From an uncultured Acidobacteriia bacterium (lineage in GTDB: Bacteria > Acidobacteriota > Terriglobia > Bryobacterales > Bryobacteraceae): a stretch of DNA of 52,249 bases. Shown here piece after piece: positions 1-8,094 of the stretch (positions are counted from its first letter, which is position 1; every line of letters starts with the position of its first letter). The notes under the pieces are model-generated. The model did not search any database and was not told where the DNA came from. It worked only from the letters and a program-made list of their open reading frames with translations. The stretch spans positions 1-52,249 of the forward strand of contig CAIVVT010000330.1 in the NCBI GenBank assembly GCA_903909435.1, written 5' to 3'. The position numbers and the translations under genes were made by a program.

Positions 1-1711
1 CAACAAAGTCTCGCGGATTCACTCGGGTTGGACGAACTCCGTAGTACCCTGCGTGGGTAATACAAACTCTCGCTGGTAACCCCTTCACTGAAAACCACTT
101 GCACTTGTGCGCGGGCGCCTGGCAGTAAACTCCCGCTAGAGCCTTAAGAAGCGGCGTCACCCAAGTGTCTTTGGCCATGTCCCACAGGATGAAATCCGCG
201 TCGAACTGCCAATAGGCCCAGGCCCAACCCAGCGACTCGGCCGTGCGGGCGGCGTGCGCGGTGTAGGCGACGCGCGAGTCCATGTCCGCTTTGTCGTAAG
301 CGCCGAACTCGCCTAGCAGAATCGGACGGTTCTGCGCCTTCGCCCAAGCCTGCACGGTCAGGAAGTTTTGCTCCATCACCAGCTTGTCCGAGTCGGTGCC
401 CCAACGGACGCCGGAGAGGTTGACGGTCTCCTTGTTCCACGACGCGCCCTGGTGCGTGAATTCCATCGGCAGGTAGTAGTGCACGGTCACGATGATGTGG
501 CGGTCGCCGGCCGGCAATTCGAGTTGCGGCAGAGTATGGATGTTGTTCCAGAAAGACGGGCCGATCACGACGTTGCGGGTGGGGTTCTTCTCCCGGATGA
601 TCGCCAGGGCCTCCTTGAGATCGGCGTTCCAGAGATCCGAAGTCAGCTTCTGGTTCGGCTCGTTCAGGATCTCGAAAACCACGGCCGGAGGCGCGTCTTT
701 ATAGCGCTCCGCGATCTGCCGCCAGTAGGCCATCAGCTTGACGCGGCAGCCCTCGGCGTCCTTGCCGCAGTAGCCGAAGTCGTGCTCGTCGAGGATGATC
801 GTCAGGTTGTTGTCCAATGCCCCTTCGACGGCCCAGTCCAGGGTCTTCAGCCATTTGGGATCGAGTTCCAGCTTCTTGTTCATGTGCTCGAAGGCCGCCA
901 GGTTGACGCGCACGCTTTGGAACCCAGCTTCTTTGAGCAGCTTGAAGTGGCGATCCTGGAACCGCGCTTTGGAGAAGTCCTTCCACAGCGGGTCGTAGCC
1001 GATGATGTTGACCCCGCGCCGCATCTGCCGGGTCTGCTCGAAGGCGTCCAGCCCCTTGCCGGAATCCACCGCGGACACGGGGACGAAGTCCAGGTAATCC
1101 AGGTTAAAGTTGCCCTCCTTCAACACAGAGAGCGTCATCACGTGCAGGCCCTTTTCGAGCTTCACCTCAGTCAGGTTGTCCACGTTGCGCCAGGTGTGCC
1201 AGTGGCCGGTGGTGGGGAGCGTCACCGGGCCGGTCTTGTCCACGCTGTCGAAGGCGAGTGCGATCTGGGCTACTTCAGTCCGGGAGGATAGATGCGCCTG
1301 AACGCGGTAGGTGCCCGCAGCCTGCACGTCGACGGTGTAGTTAATCCACTCGCCGGCAGCGGTCCAGCCAACATACAACTCGCCCAGTTTTTCGACCACG
1401 CCGTCCACGGTCTTGTCGAAGGCCTGTTTGGTGTAGGAGAGGTCGACGCCTTCATCCTGGCGGAAGCGATCGACCGGCGTGCCGCCGGTGTTGAGCTTGC
1501 CGCTCCCGTTGTTCACGGCGTCGGTGTCGTGATAGGCCACGCCTTCGCCGCCGGTATCGTAGAACTCGGCTTGCACACGACCGGGAATCGCTTGCGGTTT
1601 GCCCTCCCACGGTTTGCCGCGATATCCAGCGGGCTGCGCGGTCGCATTTCCCGCGCAGATCGCGGCGAAGAGGGCGAGTTGGGAAGTGAAAGTCAGAATT
1701 CTGTTTTGCAT
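1..1711 (-). CDS. Secreted glycoside hydrolase family 5 (cellulase-like) with N-terminal CBM6/35-like domain, 3' end outside window
   Basis: Reading leftward from the ATG at 1711, the frame stays open to base 1 (570 codons). A signal peptide (residues 1-23) is followed by a beta-rich carbohydrate-binding module of the CBM6/35 type at about 35-185, ending FNLDYLDFVPV. The GH5 TIM barrel (about 200-520) shows RRGVNI at its start, the acid/base glutamate in ILNEPN, the HYY motif and the nucleophile glutamate in LLGEFG. It is expected to cleave beta-1,4-glucan or mannan outside the cytoplasm. The family usually ends just after the motif seen here as TPLLKAL. About 45 further codons of lower-complexity sequence follow with no stop, so the true end is unseen or the tail is not native. 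It diverges from the GH43-like gene at 1865. Confidence 0.88.
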   Translation of the reverse strand, partial: MQNRILTFTSQLALFAAICAGNATAQPAGYRGKPWEGKPQAIPGRVQAEFYDTGGEGVAYHDTDAVNNGSGKLNTGGTPVDRFRQDEGVDLSYTKQAFDKTVDGVVEKLGELYVGWTAAGEWINYTVDVQAAGTYRVQAHLSSRTEVAQIALAFDSVDKTGPVTLPTTGHWHTWRNVDNLTEVKLEKGLHVMTLSVLKEGNFNLDYLDFVPVSAVDSGKGLDAFEQTRQMRRGVNIIGYDPLWKDFSKARFQDRHFKLLKEAGFQSVRVNLAAFEHMNKKLELDPKWLKTLDWAVEGALDNNLTIILDEHDFGYCGKDAEGCRVKLMAYWRQIAERYKDAPPAVVFEILNEPNQKLTSDLWNADLKEALAIIREKNPTRNVVIGPSFWNNIHTLPQLELPAGDRHIIVTVHYYLPMEFTHQGASWNKETVNLSGVRWGTDSDKLVMEQNFLTVQAWAKAQNRPILLGEFGAYDKADMDSRVAYTAHAARTAESLGWAWAYWQFDADFILWDMAKDTWVTPLLKALAGVYCQAPAHKCKWFSVKGLPARVCITHAGYYGVRPTRVNPRDFV

Positions 1712-1864
1712 GAGTTGTCCTGTGATCCGCCCCGGTTCAAGAAAGCCTGATGACGGCCTGTCGACGAAGCGATTATTTCAATAGCAGCGCCCGTGCACAA
1801 CCGTGCATGCACCGGGCCGTCCCGGTCCTGGCGTCGGGCCGCTTGCGGGTAGAATGGCGTTGGC

Positions 1865-2809
1865 ATGAATTTACTACGACTGCTTTGTCTTTGTACGCTG
1901 GGACTGGCGCTCAGCGCGAGCGATTGGTACCTGTTCACCTCGTTCCGCAGCAACGGCGAGACGGGCGTCTTTCTGGCGCTGAGTCCCGACGGCCGCACGT
2001 TCACGCCACTCAATAACAATCGTTCCTGGCTGAAGCCGGAACTACCCGGGATGCTGATGCGCGACCCGTGGCTGGGGCAGGGACCCGATGGAGTCTGGCA
2101 CATGGTTTGGACCTGGGGCTGGACGCGCGGGGAGGGCGATAAGGCGCTGAAGATCGGGTACGCGGAGTCGAAGGACCTGGTTCACTGGAGTCCGCAGCGC
2201 GCGATTCCGGTGCTGCCGGGAGAGCCCACCGCCCGCAATGCCTGGGCACCCGAGGCGGTTTACCACGCTGCGAAACGAGAGTGGATCGTGTTCTGGTCTA
2301 CCACGATTCCCGGCCGATTCGCCGCGACCGACGCGACTGGCGACGACGGCTACAACCATCGCGTCTACTCCATGACGACGAAGGACTGGAAGAACTTCAG
2401 CGCGCCGCGCCTGTTCTTTGACCCCGGCTACAACTGCATCGACGCGACCATCGCGCAGGACGACCAGCGCTGGGTCTTGATCTTCAAAGACGAGCGCAAG
2501 ACGCCCCTGGTGAAGCAACTCAAGTACGCCGTGGCCGACTCGCCGGCGGGCCCGTGGCGCGAGATTTCCGAGCCGTTCACGCGGTCCTGGAACGAGGGGC
2601 CGTCGGCGATGAAGATCGGCGATGCGTGGTGGATTTACTTCGACCACTATGTACAGCCGGCGGGTTACTCGACGGTCCGGACGCGCGACTGGAAGTCGTT
2701 CGAAGACATGTCGAGAGAGGTGACGTTCCCGGCCGATCACCGCCATGGGACGGTGGTCCGGATCTCCGCGGAGCTGGCGAAGAAATTGCAGGCTGAGTCC
2801 CGGCCCTAG
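1865..2809 (+). CDS. Secreted GH43-like five-bladed beta-propeller glycosidase
   Basis: This 314-aa protein has a signal peptide ending near residue 18 (ALSAS). Repeated propeller motifs follow: MRDPWL, YAESKDLVHWS, NAWAPEAVYH, and the late WNEGPSAMKIGDAWWIYFDHY. RDP, the WAPE glutamate and the EGP glutamate are the usual acidic positions of GH43/GH117-type enzymes, which remove arabinose, xylose or galactose side chains. The exact substrate cannot be read from sequence. The gene diverges from the GH5 gene across about 150 bp. Its TAG stop shares the four bases CTAG (2806-2809) with the stop of the convergent GH3 gene. Confidence 0.85.
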   Translation: MNLLRLLCLCTLGLALSASDWYLFTSFRSNGETGVFLALSPDGRTFTPLNNNRSWLKPELPGMLMRDPWLGQGPDGVWHMVWTWGWTRGEGDKALKIGYAESKDLVHWSPQRAIPVLPGEPTARNAWAPEAVYHAAKREWIVFWSTTIPGRFAATDATGDDGYNHRVYSMTTKDWKNFSAPRLFFDPGYNCIDATIAQDDQRWVLIFKDERKTPLVKQLKYAVADSPAGPWREISEPFTRSWNEGPSAMKIGDAWWIYFDHYVQPAGYSTVRTRDWKSFEDMSREVTFPADHRHGTVVRISAELAKKLQAESRP

Positions 2810-5097
2810 CGCGTGACTGTGAAGCCGGCGTGCAACGGCGCATCCGAGCTGCCGCCGACCCACACATCGAACTTCGCAGGTTCGACCACCCAGCCTTTCG
2901 CCGCGCTGTTCCAATAGCGCAGCTCTCTCTCGCCCAGTTGGAAGCGCACGGTCCGCTTCTCGTGCGGGGCCAGCGTCAGGCGTTCGAAGCCCTTCAACTC
3001 GCGCACAGGGCGCGATGCGCTGCCCGTTTGCTGATGGATGTAGAGCTGGGCGACCTCATCGCCGGCGCGGCTGCCGGTGTTCTCCACATCGACACTGACC
3101 TCCAAGCTCTGGCCCGCCTTCAACTCCTTCCGGCTTACCCGTGGATTCGTGAAGGAGAAACTCGTGTAGCTCAGGCCATAGCCGAACGGGTAGAGCGGTT
3201 TGCTGGCTTCGTCCCAATAGCGCTGGTCCTGGTTCTTGGGGTCGTGGCTCAGGTTGTGGGCGTAGTAGAGCGGCTCCTGTCCCACGCTGAGCGGCCAGGT
3301 CACGGGCAGCTTGCCACCGGGAACCGCGTCCCCAAACAGCAGATCGGCGATGGCGTTGCCCGCTTCGGTGCCGGCGTGCCAGACTTCAAGGATCGCTGGG
3401 ACGTGGGCTGCGGCCCATGTGATGTTGACCGGCCTGCCGGTGACCAGCACCAGTACCACGGGCTTGCCGAGCGCGACGATCGCCTCCATCAACTGCTGCT
3501 GCCTGCCCGGCAGTTCGAGCGACGCTTGAGACGCCAGCTCTCCGCTCATGGTCGCGGCTTGTCCGAGCGCGAGCACGATCACATCCGAGCGCTTTGCCAG
3601 TTCGACGGCTTTGGCGAACTCCGCCGCGCTCTGGTCTTCCGTCCACGGAGGAGTGGGTTTGGGGCCGAGCATGGTGTCGAACATGGACACGAACTGCTTG
3701 CGGATCTGGACGCCCGGAGCGAATTCCACCTTGCTTGCGGAACCTAGCTTGTATTTGATCCCCTGCAGGATGGTCACGGCGTCCGACTGCAGCCCGAAGG
3801 TGGTCCACGAGCCGAGCATGTCGTTCAGCGAATCGCCCAGCGGCCCGATCACCGCAACCGATTTCGAGGCGTCTTTGGTCAGGGGTAGAGCAGCGCTCTC
3901 GTTGCGCAGGAGCACGGCGGAGCGTTGAGCGGCAACTCGCGCGGCCTGACGGTGTTCGGGCGCGTTGAAGACCGCCTCGGTGCGGCTCTCGTCCACATAC
4001 GGGTGCTCGAAGAGTTTGAGCTTGAATTTGGCCGCGAGGACCGGGCGCACCAACTCGTCGATCAATGACATCGGGATGCGGCCCGCTGCTACCAGCGCGG
4101 GGATATGGTCCAGGTAAGTGTGGCTTGCCATGTCCATGTTGACGCCCGCGGTGAGCGCGCGGAACCCCGCGTCCTGCTTGTCGGTGGCGAAGCCGTGCGT
4201 GACGAGGTCGCCCACGGCGTTCGCGTCGCTTACGACGAAGCCCTGGAAGCCCCACGCTGTGCGCAGCACATCCTGGAGGAGGAAGCGATTGGCCGTGGCC
4301 GGCACGTTGTTCAAGTCCATGTAGGCGCTCATGAACGTAACTGCGCCCGCTTCCGCGGCGGCCTGGAACGGCGGCAGGTACACGTTCCACATCTGGTCCT
4401 CGGAGATATAGACGGACTCGTAGTCGCGCCCGCCCTCGGCGGCGCCGTAGCCCGCGAAGTGCTTGGCGCAGGCCAGCACGCGCTCAGGGTTGCCGAGGTC
4501 GGTGCCCTGGAACCCGCGCACTTGCGCTCGAGCGATGGCGGCTCCCAGGTACGGGTCTTCGCCGGCGCCCTCGATGATGCGGCCCCAACGTGCGTCGCGG
4601 GCAATGTCCACCATCGGGGCGAAGGTCCAGTGGATCCCGGAGGCGCGGGCCTCGCGGGCGGCCACCGTTTGCGAACGCTCCACCAGCGCGGGGTCCCACG
4701 ACGCGGCCATGGCCAGCGGGATGGGGAAGATGGTCTTGAATCCGTGGATCACATCGAGGCCGAAAATGGCGGGGATATGGAGGCGCGATTGCTCCACTGC
4801 GATGTGCTGCAGGCGATTGATCGCCTTGGGGTCGGAGAGCCAGAGGATCGAGCCCGCGTGGCCCCGCCTCACCCGCTCATCGATCTTGATGCTGTCGGGG
4901 ATGAAGGGCATGCCGCCGAGCTGTGATAACTGGCCGACCTTCTCCTCGACGGTCATCTGTCGCAGCAAGTCTTCCACCTTGCGGTTGATCTCCGCGTCGT
5001 TGGACTGTGCGGCGAGCGTTGCCGTGTATGTGATTCCGAGTAGGGCGCAAGTGAGCAGCAGGCGTGACGTTGCGCGAGCCGCCGATGGGGTTTTCAT
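2806..5097 (-). CDS. bglX: Periplasmic beta-glucosidase, glycoside hydrolase family 3
   Basis: This 763-aa protein has an N-terminal signal peptide (residues 1-30, ending LAAQS). It then shows the GH3 N-terminal barrel with KHFAGYG and the catalytic aspartate in FVVSDANAV (near residue 290), the C-terminal alpha/beta sandwich (SVAVIGPLGDS, GELASQASLELPGRQ), and a fibronectin-III-like end domain (GDEVAQLYIHQ). Length and order match BglX-type enzymes that release glucose from cello-oligosaccharides. The ATG at 5097 was chosen over an in-frame codon at 5223 because it begins directly with a signal peptide. It probably works downstream of the neighbouring GH5 enzyme. Confidence 0.93.
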   Translation of the reverse strand: MKTPSAARATSRLLLTCALLGITYTATLAAQSNDAEINRKVEDLLRQMTVEEKVGQLSQLGGMPFIPDSIKIDERVRRGHAGSILWLSDPKAINRLQHIAVEQSRLHIPAIFGLDVIHGFKTIFPIPLAMAASWDPALVERSQTVAAREARASGIHWTFAPMVDIARDARWGRIIEGAGEDPYLGAAIARAQVRGFQGTDLGNPERVLACAKHFAGYGAAEGGRDYESVYISEDQMWNVYLPPFQAAAEAGAVTFMSAYMDLNNVPATANRFLLQDVLRTAWGFQGFVVSDANAVGDLVTHGFATDKQDAGFRALTAGVNMDMASHTYLDHIPALVAAGRIPMSLIDELVRPVLAAKFKLKLFEHPYVDESRTEAVFNAPEHRQAARVAAQRSAVLLRNESAALPLTKDASKSVAVIGPLGDSLNDMLGSWTTFGLQSDAVTILQGIKYKLGSASKVEFAPGVQIRKQFVSMFDTMLGPKPTPPWTEDQSAAEFAKAVELAKRSDVIVLALGQAATMSGELASQASLELPGRQQQLMEAIVALGKPVVLVLVTGRPVNITWAAAHVPAILEVWHAGTEAGNAIADLLFGDAVPGGKLPVTWPLSVGQEPLYYAHNLSHDPKNQDQRYWDEASKPLYPFGYGLSYTSFSFTNPRVSRKELKAGQSLEVSVDVENTGSRAGDEVAQLYIHQQTGSASRPVRELKGFERLTLAPHEKRTVRFQLGERELRYWNSAAKGWVVEPAKFDVWVGGSSDAPLHAGFTVTR

Positions 5098-5342
5098 GCG
5101 AATCTCCGTTGAGGGGTGAGGCCGGATGGAGCGATGCGGGGACGAGCGAGGGGATGCTTGGAGTTGCCGCCGGCTCGCGGAGCAGGGTGCCGGAAAGAAG
5201 AGCGCGTGCACGGGCCGGTGCATTACCGCTTTTATCTTACTGCTTTCGCCGGAACTGCTTTCACCGGGAAGTCCCGTCCACGGTGCGGATCTGGCTGTTA
5301 TTCCCCGCCAACCGAGTGAGCCGCAGTCGAGACTGCCTCAAC

Positions 5343-5384
5343 GGGGCAGGCGGTTGAAGGCGCACCACCGCCTCAGCCTGCCCC
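5343..5384. repeat. Composite inverted repeat (two-step hairpin)
   Basis: GGGGCAGG (5343-5350) pairs with CCTGCCCC (5377-5384), and inside it AGGCG (5358-5362) pairs with CGCCT (5369-5373) around a 6-nt loop. There is no U-tract. It could be an mRNA structure or a REP-like palindrome. Confidence 0.5.
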
Positions 5385-5481
5385 CCCGGCGCAAACTACC
5401 CACCTTCGCCGGAACCGTCAAGACCGCTGAGGCCAGGCCGTTCTGATTCGCAAGGCATTGATTCGTAATGGGATTTATTCA

Positions 5482-5506
5482 GAACCCGCTAAACTTCAGC
5501 GGGTTC
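5482..5506 (-). terminator. Hairpin downstream of the duplicated beta-protein gene (weak terminator candidate)
   Basis: GAACCCGCT (5482-5490) and AGCGGGTTC (5498-5506) form a perfect 9-bp stem with a 7-nt loop, 20 bp beyond the stop of the leftward gene ending at 5527. On that strand the tail reads TGAATAAAT rather than a U-run, so intrinsic termination is uncertain. Confidence 0.45.
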
Positions 5507-5526
5507 CCAATACATCCCGCGGGCCG

Positions 5527-6231
5527 CTATTCAACTTTGGTCGCCGTAAACGTGCCGGAAACGTCGAAGGGTTGAACGTCCAGGTCGCCCTTGATTGCGG
5601 TGGGCGACTCGACGGTTCCCCTGTAATTCGCCGTGAGCGCTTCCCCGTTGTACTCACCTTTATGGGACCATGTCACGTGCTTGCCTTTGACCTCGCCGGT
5701 CAAAGCAGTTTCGCCGTGTTCCAGCTTGCAATTGCCGGTCAGTTTCTCCAGATTCTGCTCGATCTTGCAGGTGCCGGTATGGGTCTCGCCTGCCACGTCG
5801 GCTTCGATCTTCCAAGTGCCTGCCAGGGTGGCCGCCGGGGCGGCTTCCTGCTTGGGTTCCGCACCCGCGGCCTTCGTCAGCGTGAACTCGCCGGATGCCC
5901 CGGCAACGTCAATATCGCCCTTTGCTTCCGCATCCGTGTTGAACGTGCCGGAGTAGTTCAGCGTGTAGGTCGAGCCGCCGTACTCAACGTCGTGATGGAA
6001 ACTGATTTTCTTATCTTGCAGTTCGCCCGCGACCACCCAGTTCGCCATGTCCCCGGCCTTGCACGTGCCGGCCAGTTTGGTTGCATCCTGTTTGAAGTTG
6101 CAGTCGGCCAGAATCGGGTTGCCCGCCACTTCGCCCTTCAATTGCCAGCGGCCCGTGACGTCCGCTGCCGCCGCTACCTGCAGGACTCCGAGTCCAGCCA
6201 GCACCAGCACATTCCACGTGGATTTAGTCAT
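5527..6231 (-). CDS. Secreted protein made of two tandem beta-rich domains, function unknown
   Basis: This 234-aa protein begins at the ATG at 6231 with a signal peptide ending QVAAAADV. Two homologous domains of about 95 residues follow. Both start with (V/L)(T/A)G(R/T)W and then share a C-x-(F/I)-x-Q segment, an L-x-G-x-C-K strand, a G-E-(L/V)-x-x-K strand, a (N/T)Y(S/R)GT strand, a KGD(I/L)DV strand and an (E/T)FT(L/A)TK end. They are joined by an Ala/Pro/Glu linker (AEPKQEAAPAA). The alternating strand pattern suggests lipocalin- or avidin-like barrels, each with a cysteine pair. I do not recognise a named family. The longer frame starting at 6273 is unlikely because it places charged residues ahead of the signal peptide. 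Confidence 0.75.
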   Translation of the reverse strand: MTKSTWNVLVLAGLGVLQVAAAADVTGRWQLKGEVAGNPILADCNFKQDATKLAGTCKAGDMANWVVAGELQDKKISFHHDVEYGGSTYTLNYSGTFNTDAEAKGDIDVAGASGEFTLTKAAGAEPKQEAAPAATLAGTWKIEADVAGETHTGTCKIEQNLEKLTGNCKLEHGETALTGEVKGKHVTWSHKGEYNGEALTANYRGTVESPTAIKGDLDVQPFDVSGTFTATKVE

Positions 6232-6321
6232 AGAGAAAATGTACCGCGGGGCACGGCGCTTTCTCAAATACAATTCAAGACGAGGTCCGCCAAAGGGCGA
6301 ATCGCGCCGGAGTTCGCGCGC

Positions 6322-6690
6322 TCAACGTTCGGCGTCGATCCGCGGTCTCACGTCGTAAAACTGGAGCCGACACTCCCAGCAATAGCAGAGCGGGGCACCC
6401 AGCAGTTTTTGCAGGATTCTGACCAGGTTGAGCTGATAGGCCTCGATGTGATCTCTGTGCTTAAAGATCTTCAATTGGGTGTTGCCGCACTTCGGGCAGC
6501 GGGCGTACAGAGTAATCCAAGGCCAGCCCATGAAGTTCGGAATGAAAAAGCGGGGAAGCTGCCTTAGGTGGGAGAAGCCGATGCGGTGATGGCAGTCATG
6601 GCATTCGAAGACGGCCGCGTACTTCCAACGCTCGTCCGGTTCCCGGCGCTGCCGATGTACGTTTGCGGAATGACATTTTGGGCACAGCAT
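6322..6690 (-). CDS. Small zinc-ribbon protein, function unknown
   Basis: This 122-aa protein opens with MLCPKCHS and contains four CxxC pairs: C3/C6, CHDC, CPKC and CWEC. That is enough for two zinc ribbons. The stretch between them (FFIPNFMGWPWITLYA) is hydrophobic and aromatic but too broken for a clear membrane helix. No enzymatic motif is visible. It stands alone between the duplicated beta-protein gene and a GH43-like gene; about 230 bp upstream holds no gene. Confidence 0.7.
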   Translation of the reverse strand: MLCPKCHSANVHRQRREPDERWKYAAVFECHDCHHRIGFSHLRQLPRFFIPNFMGWPWITLYARCPKCGNTQLKIFKHRDHIEAYQLNLVRILQKLLGAPLCYCWECRLQFYDVRPRIDAER

Positions 6691-6920
6691 CTGCCTCGGA
6701 CCAAACCGCTTTCCCGGCTGAGCGTATTTGCGGAATCCGCCTGCCTTGGTTTAGATTAACAATCCAAAAGGACCGGATCAACTTTTATTAGTACCTTAGT
6801 ACTGTGCTGCCAGAACTGCAACTCAATTGCCGCCCCCAAGCGGAGCCGGTGTCCAATCCCCTGATTCTGCAGTAGAGCACTTGCTAAACGGCCAGTGGCG
6901 GCGGACGTGAGCGTTTGGCC

Positions 6921-7988
6921 TCAACGCGACCAGTTGTCGAGGCCCGGAGTCAGGTTGAGCGGGTAGCCTGTATTGCGATCGCAGATCATGTCCTGCCCCA
7001 CCGTATCCAATCGAGCCACCTGAATGGATGTGCGCCGGGTCGCGTAGGGTTCGACCCCTTTGGCGGGTGGCGCGGCCACGGCCGCTCCTGGAATGCGCTC
7101 CGGGTGGGTGAAGTAAAAGATGTACGCCTCACCGGCCTGCACCAGCACGTCGGCGTGCCCGCCTTTCACCCCATCCTCGGGCCGCGTGCCGGGTTGCCTG
7201 AGTATGTTGTTGCTCTGGCGGACCCAGTTTTCGGCGTCCGTGGAGCGGAAGACTCCCAGACCGTCCCAGTGATCGGTGATCATCCACCAGGCGCCGCGCC
7301 AGGAGAAGACGTTCGGCCCCTCGTGGCCGGCACCCGTGATGACCGGGGCGACGACCTTCCAGTTGATCAGATCCGCACTGTCGGCAGCCCAGGTATGCGA
7401 AGAGTGCCCTTCATCCTTGAACCACATTCTCCAACGGCCCGCGGCGAGGCGTTCCACACAGGCGTCGATCACGTGATCGGAGGAGAGTTCGAGCGGCCCG
7501 TGACAATGCCAGTGCCACAGATCAGGACTGGAATAGTGCACGATACGGCGGGTGCCGGACCATTCTGCAGGCACGCCCGGCACGTAGCTCGCGTACATGT
7601 GGTACCCACCCTCGTGCCACAGGATCTCCGGCGCCCAGAAGGTGTTGCGCCCGCGTTCGAACTCCAGTCCAGGCAGCACGTCGAGGTACTGCCAACTCCG
7701 GCCATTGTCGAACGAACGCGCCACTCCGATGCCGCCCCCGTGGCACCACGCCACTCCCGGGCCGTCGACATTGGCGCGCCGCTGCGTATAAAGCAGCCAC
7801 CAGCACTTCTCCTGGCGGTTCCAGATGATCACGGGGTCCGCCGCGCCGTCGTGGATGGGGTCACGAAACAGCGGAGCCGGAGCGGCCGCGGCCGCGGGTT
7901 GGTCGAACCGCGGGATAGCCGCACCGACAGCCGGTGAAGCGAGTGCGCCGGCCATCCAGCGCCGCCGGGTAAACACTGGGTTCAGCAT
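6921..7988 (-). CDS. Tat-exported GH43-like five-bladed beta-propeller glycosidase
   Basis: This 355-aa protein has a twin-arginine-type leader (FTRRRWMAGALASP) cleaved near AAAA-APL. Propeller blades show FRDPIHDGAADPVII, FWAPEILWHEGGYHMYAS, HVIDACVERL and GHEGPNVFSWRGAWWMITDHW. The Asp, WAPE-Glu and EGP-Glu pattern is that of GH43/GH32-clan enzymes acting on plant or microbial glycans. Among the propeller proteins in this window only this one has a twin-arginine leader. It is divergent from the aldo/keto reductase, with about 105 bp between the starts. The precise substrate is unknown. Confidence 0.82.
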   Translation of the reverse strand: MLNPVFTRRRWMAGALASPAVGAAIPRFDQPAAAAAPAPLFRDPIHDGAADPVIIWNRQEKCWWLLYTQRRANVDGPGVAWCHGGGIGVARSFDNGRSWQYLDVLPGLEFERGRNTFWAPEILWHEGGYHMYASYVPGVPAEWSGTRRIVHYSSPDLWHWHCHGPLELSSDHVIDACVERLAAGRWRMWFKDEGHSSHTWAADSADLINWKVVAPVITGAGHEGPNVFSWRGAWWMITDHWDGLGVFRSTDAENWVRQSNNILRQPGTRPEDGVKGGHADVLVQAGEAYIFYFTHPERIPGAAVAAPPAKGVEPYATRRTSIQVARLDTVGQDMICDRNTGYPLNLTPGLDNWSR

Positions 7989-8094
7989 GGAGCAATCAGT
8001 CTACTCCCCTGAATGGCAGGCTGCGCGCGGGTCAGACACCGCCCGCAAACCGTCCCTGCTCTGGCATAATCAGAACACTGGAGCTTTTACTCTG

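Larger units (their letters stand above)
5098..5526. other. 429-bp gap with two hairpins, no gene seen
   Basis: This is the upstream region of the GH3 gene and the 3' side of the duplicated beta-protein gene. Open frames here are short and show no family signature. It contains a composite hairpin at 5343-5384 and a perfect 9-bp hairpin at 5482-5506, listed separately. I see no convincing sigma70 promoter. Confidence 0.6.

Noticed and set aside
368-1291. 307-codon plus-strand frame over the GH5 gene
   Set aside because: It is antisense to a clear CBM+GH5 protein and its translation is Val/Arg/Leu-rich with no family motif.
5458-6567. 369-codon plus-strand frame
   Set aside because: It covers the duplicated beta-protein on the opposite strand; composition is typical of high-GC antisense frames.
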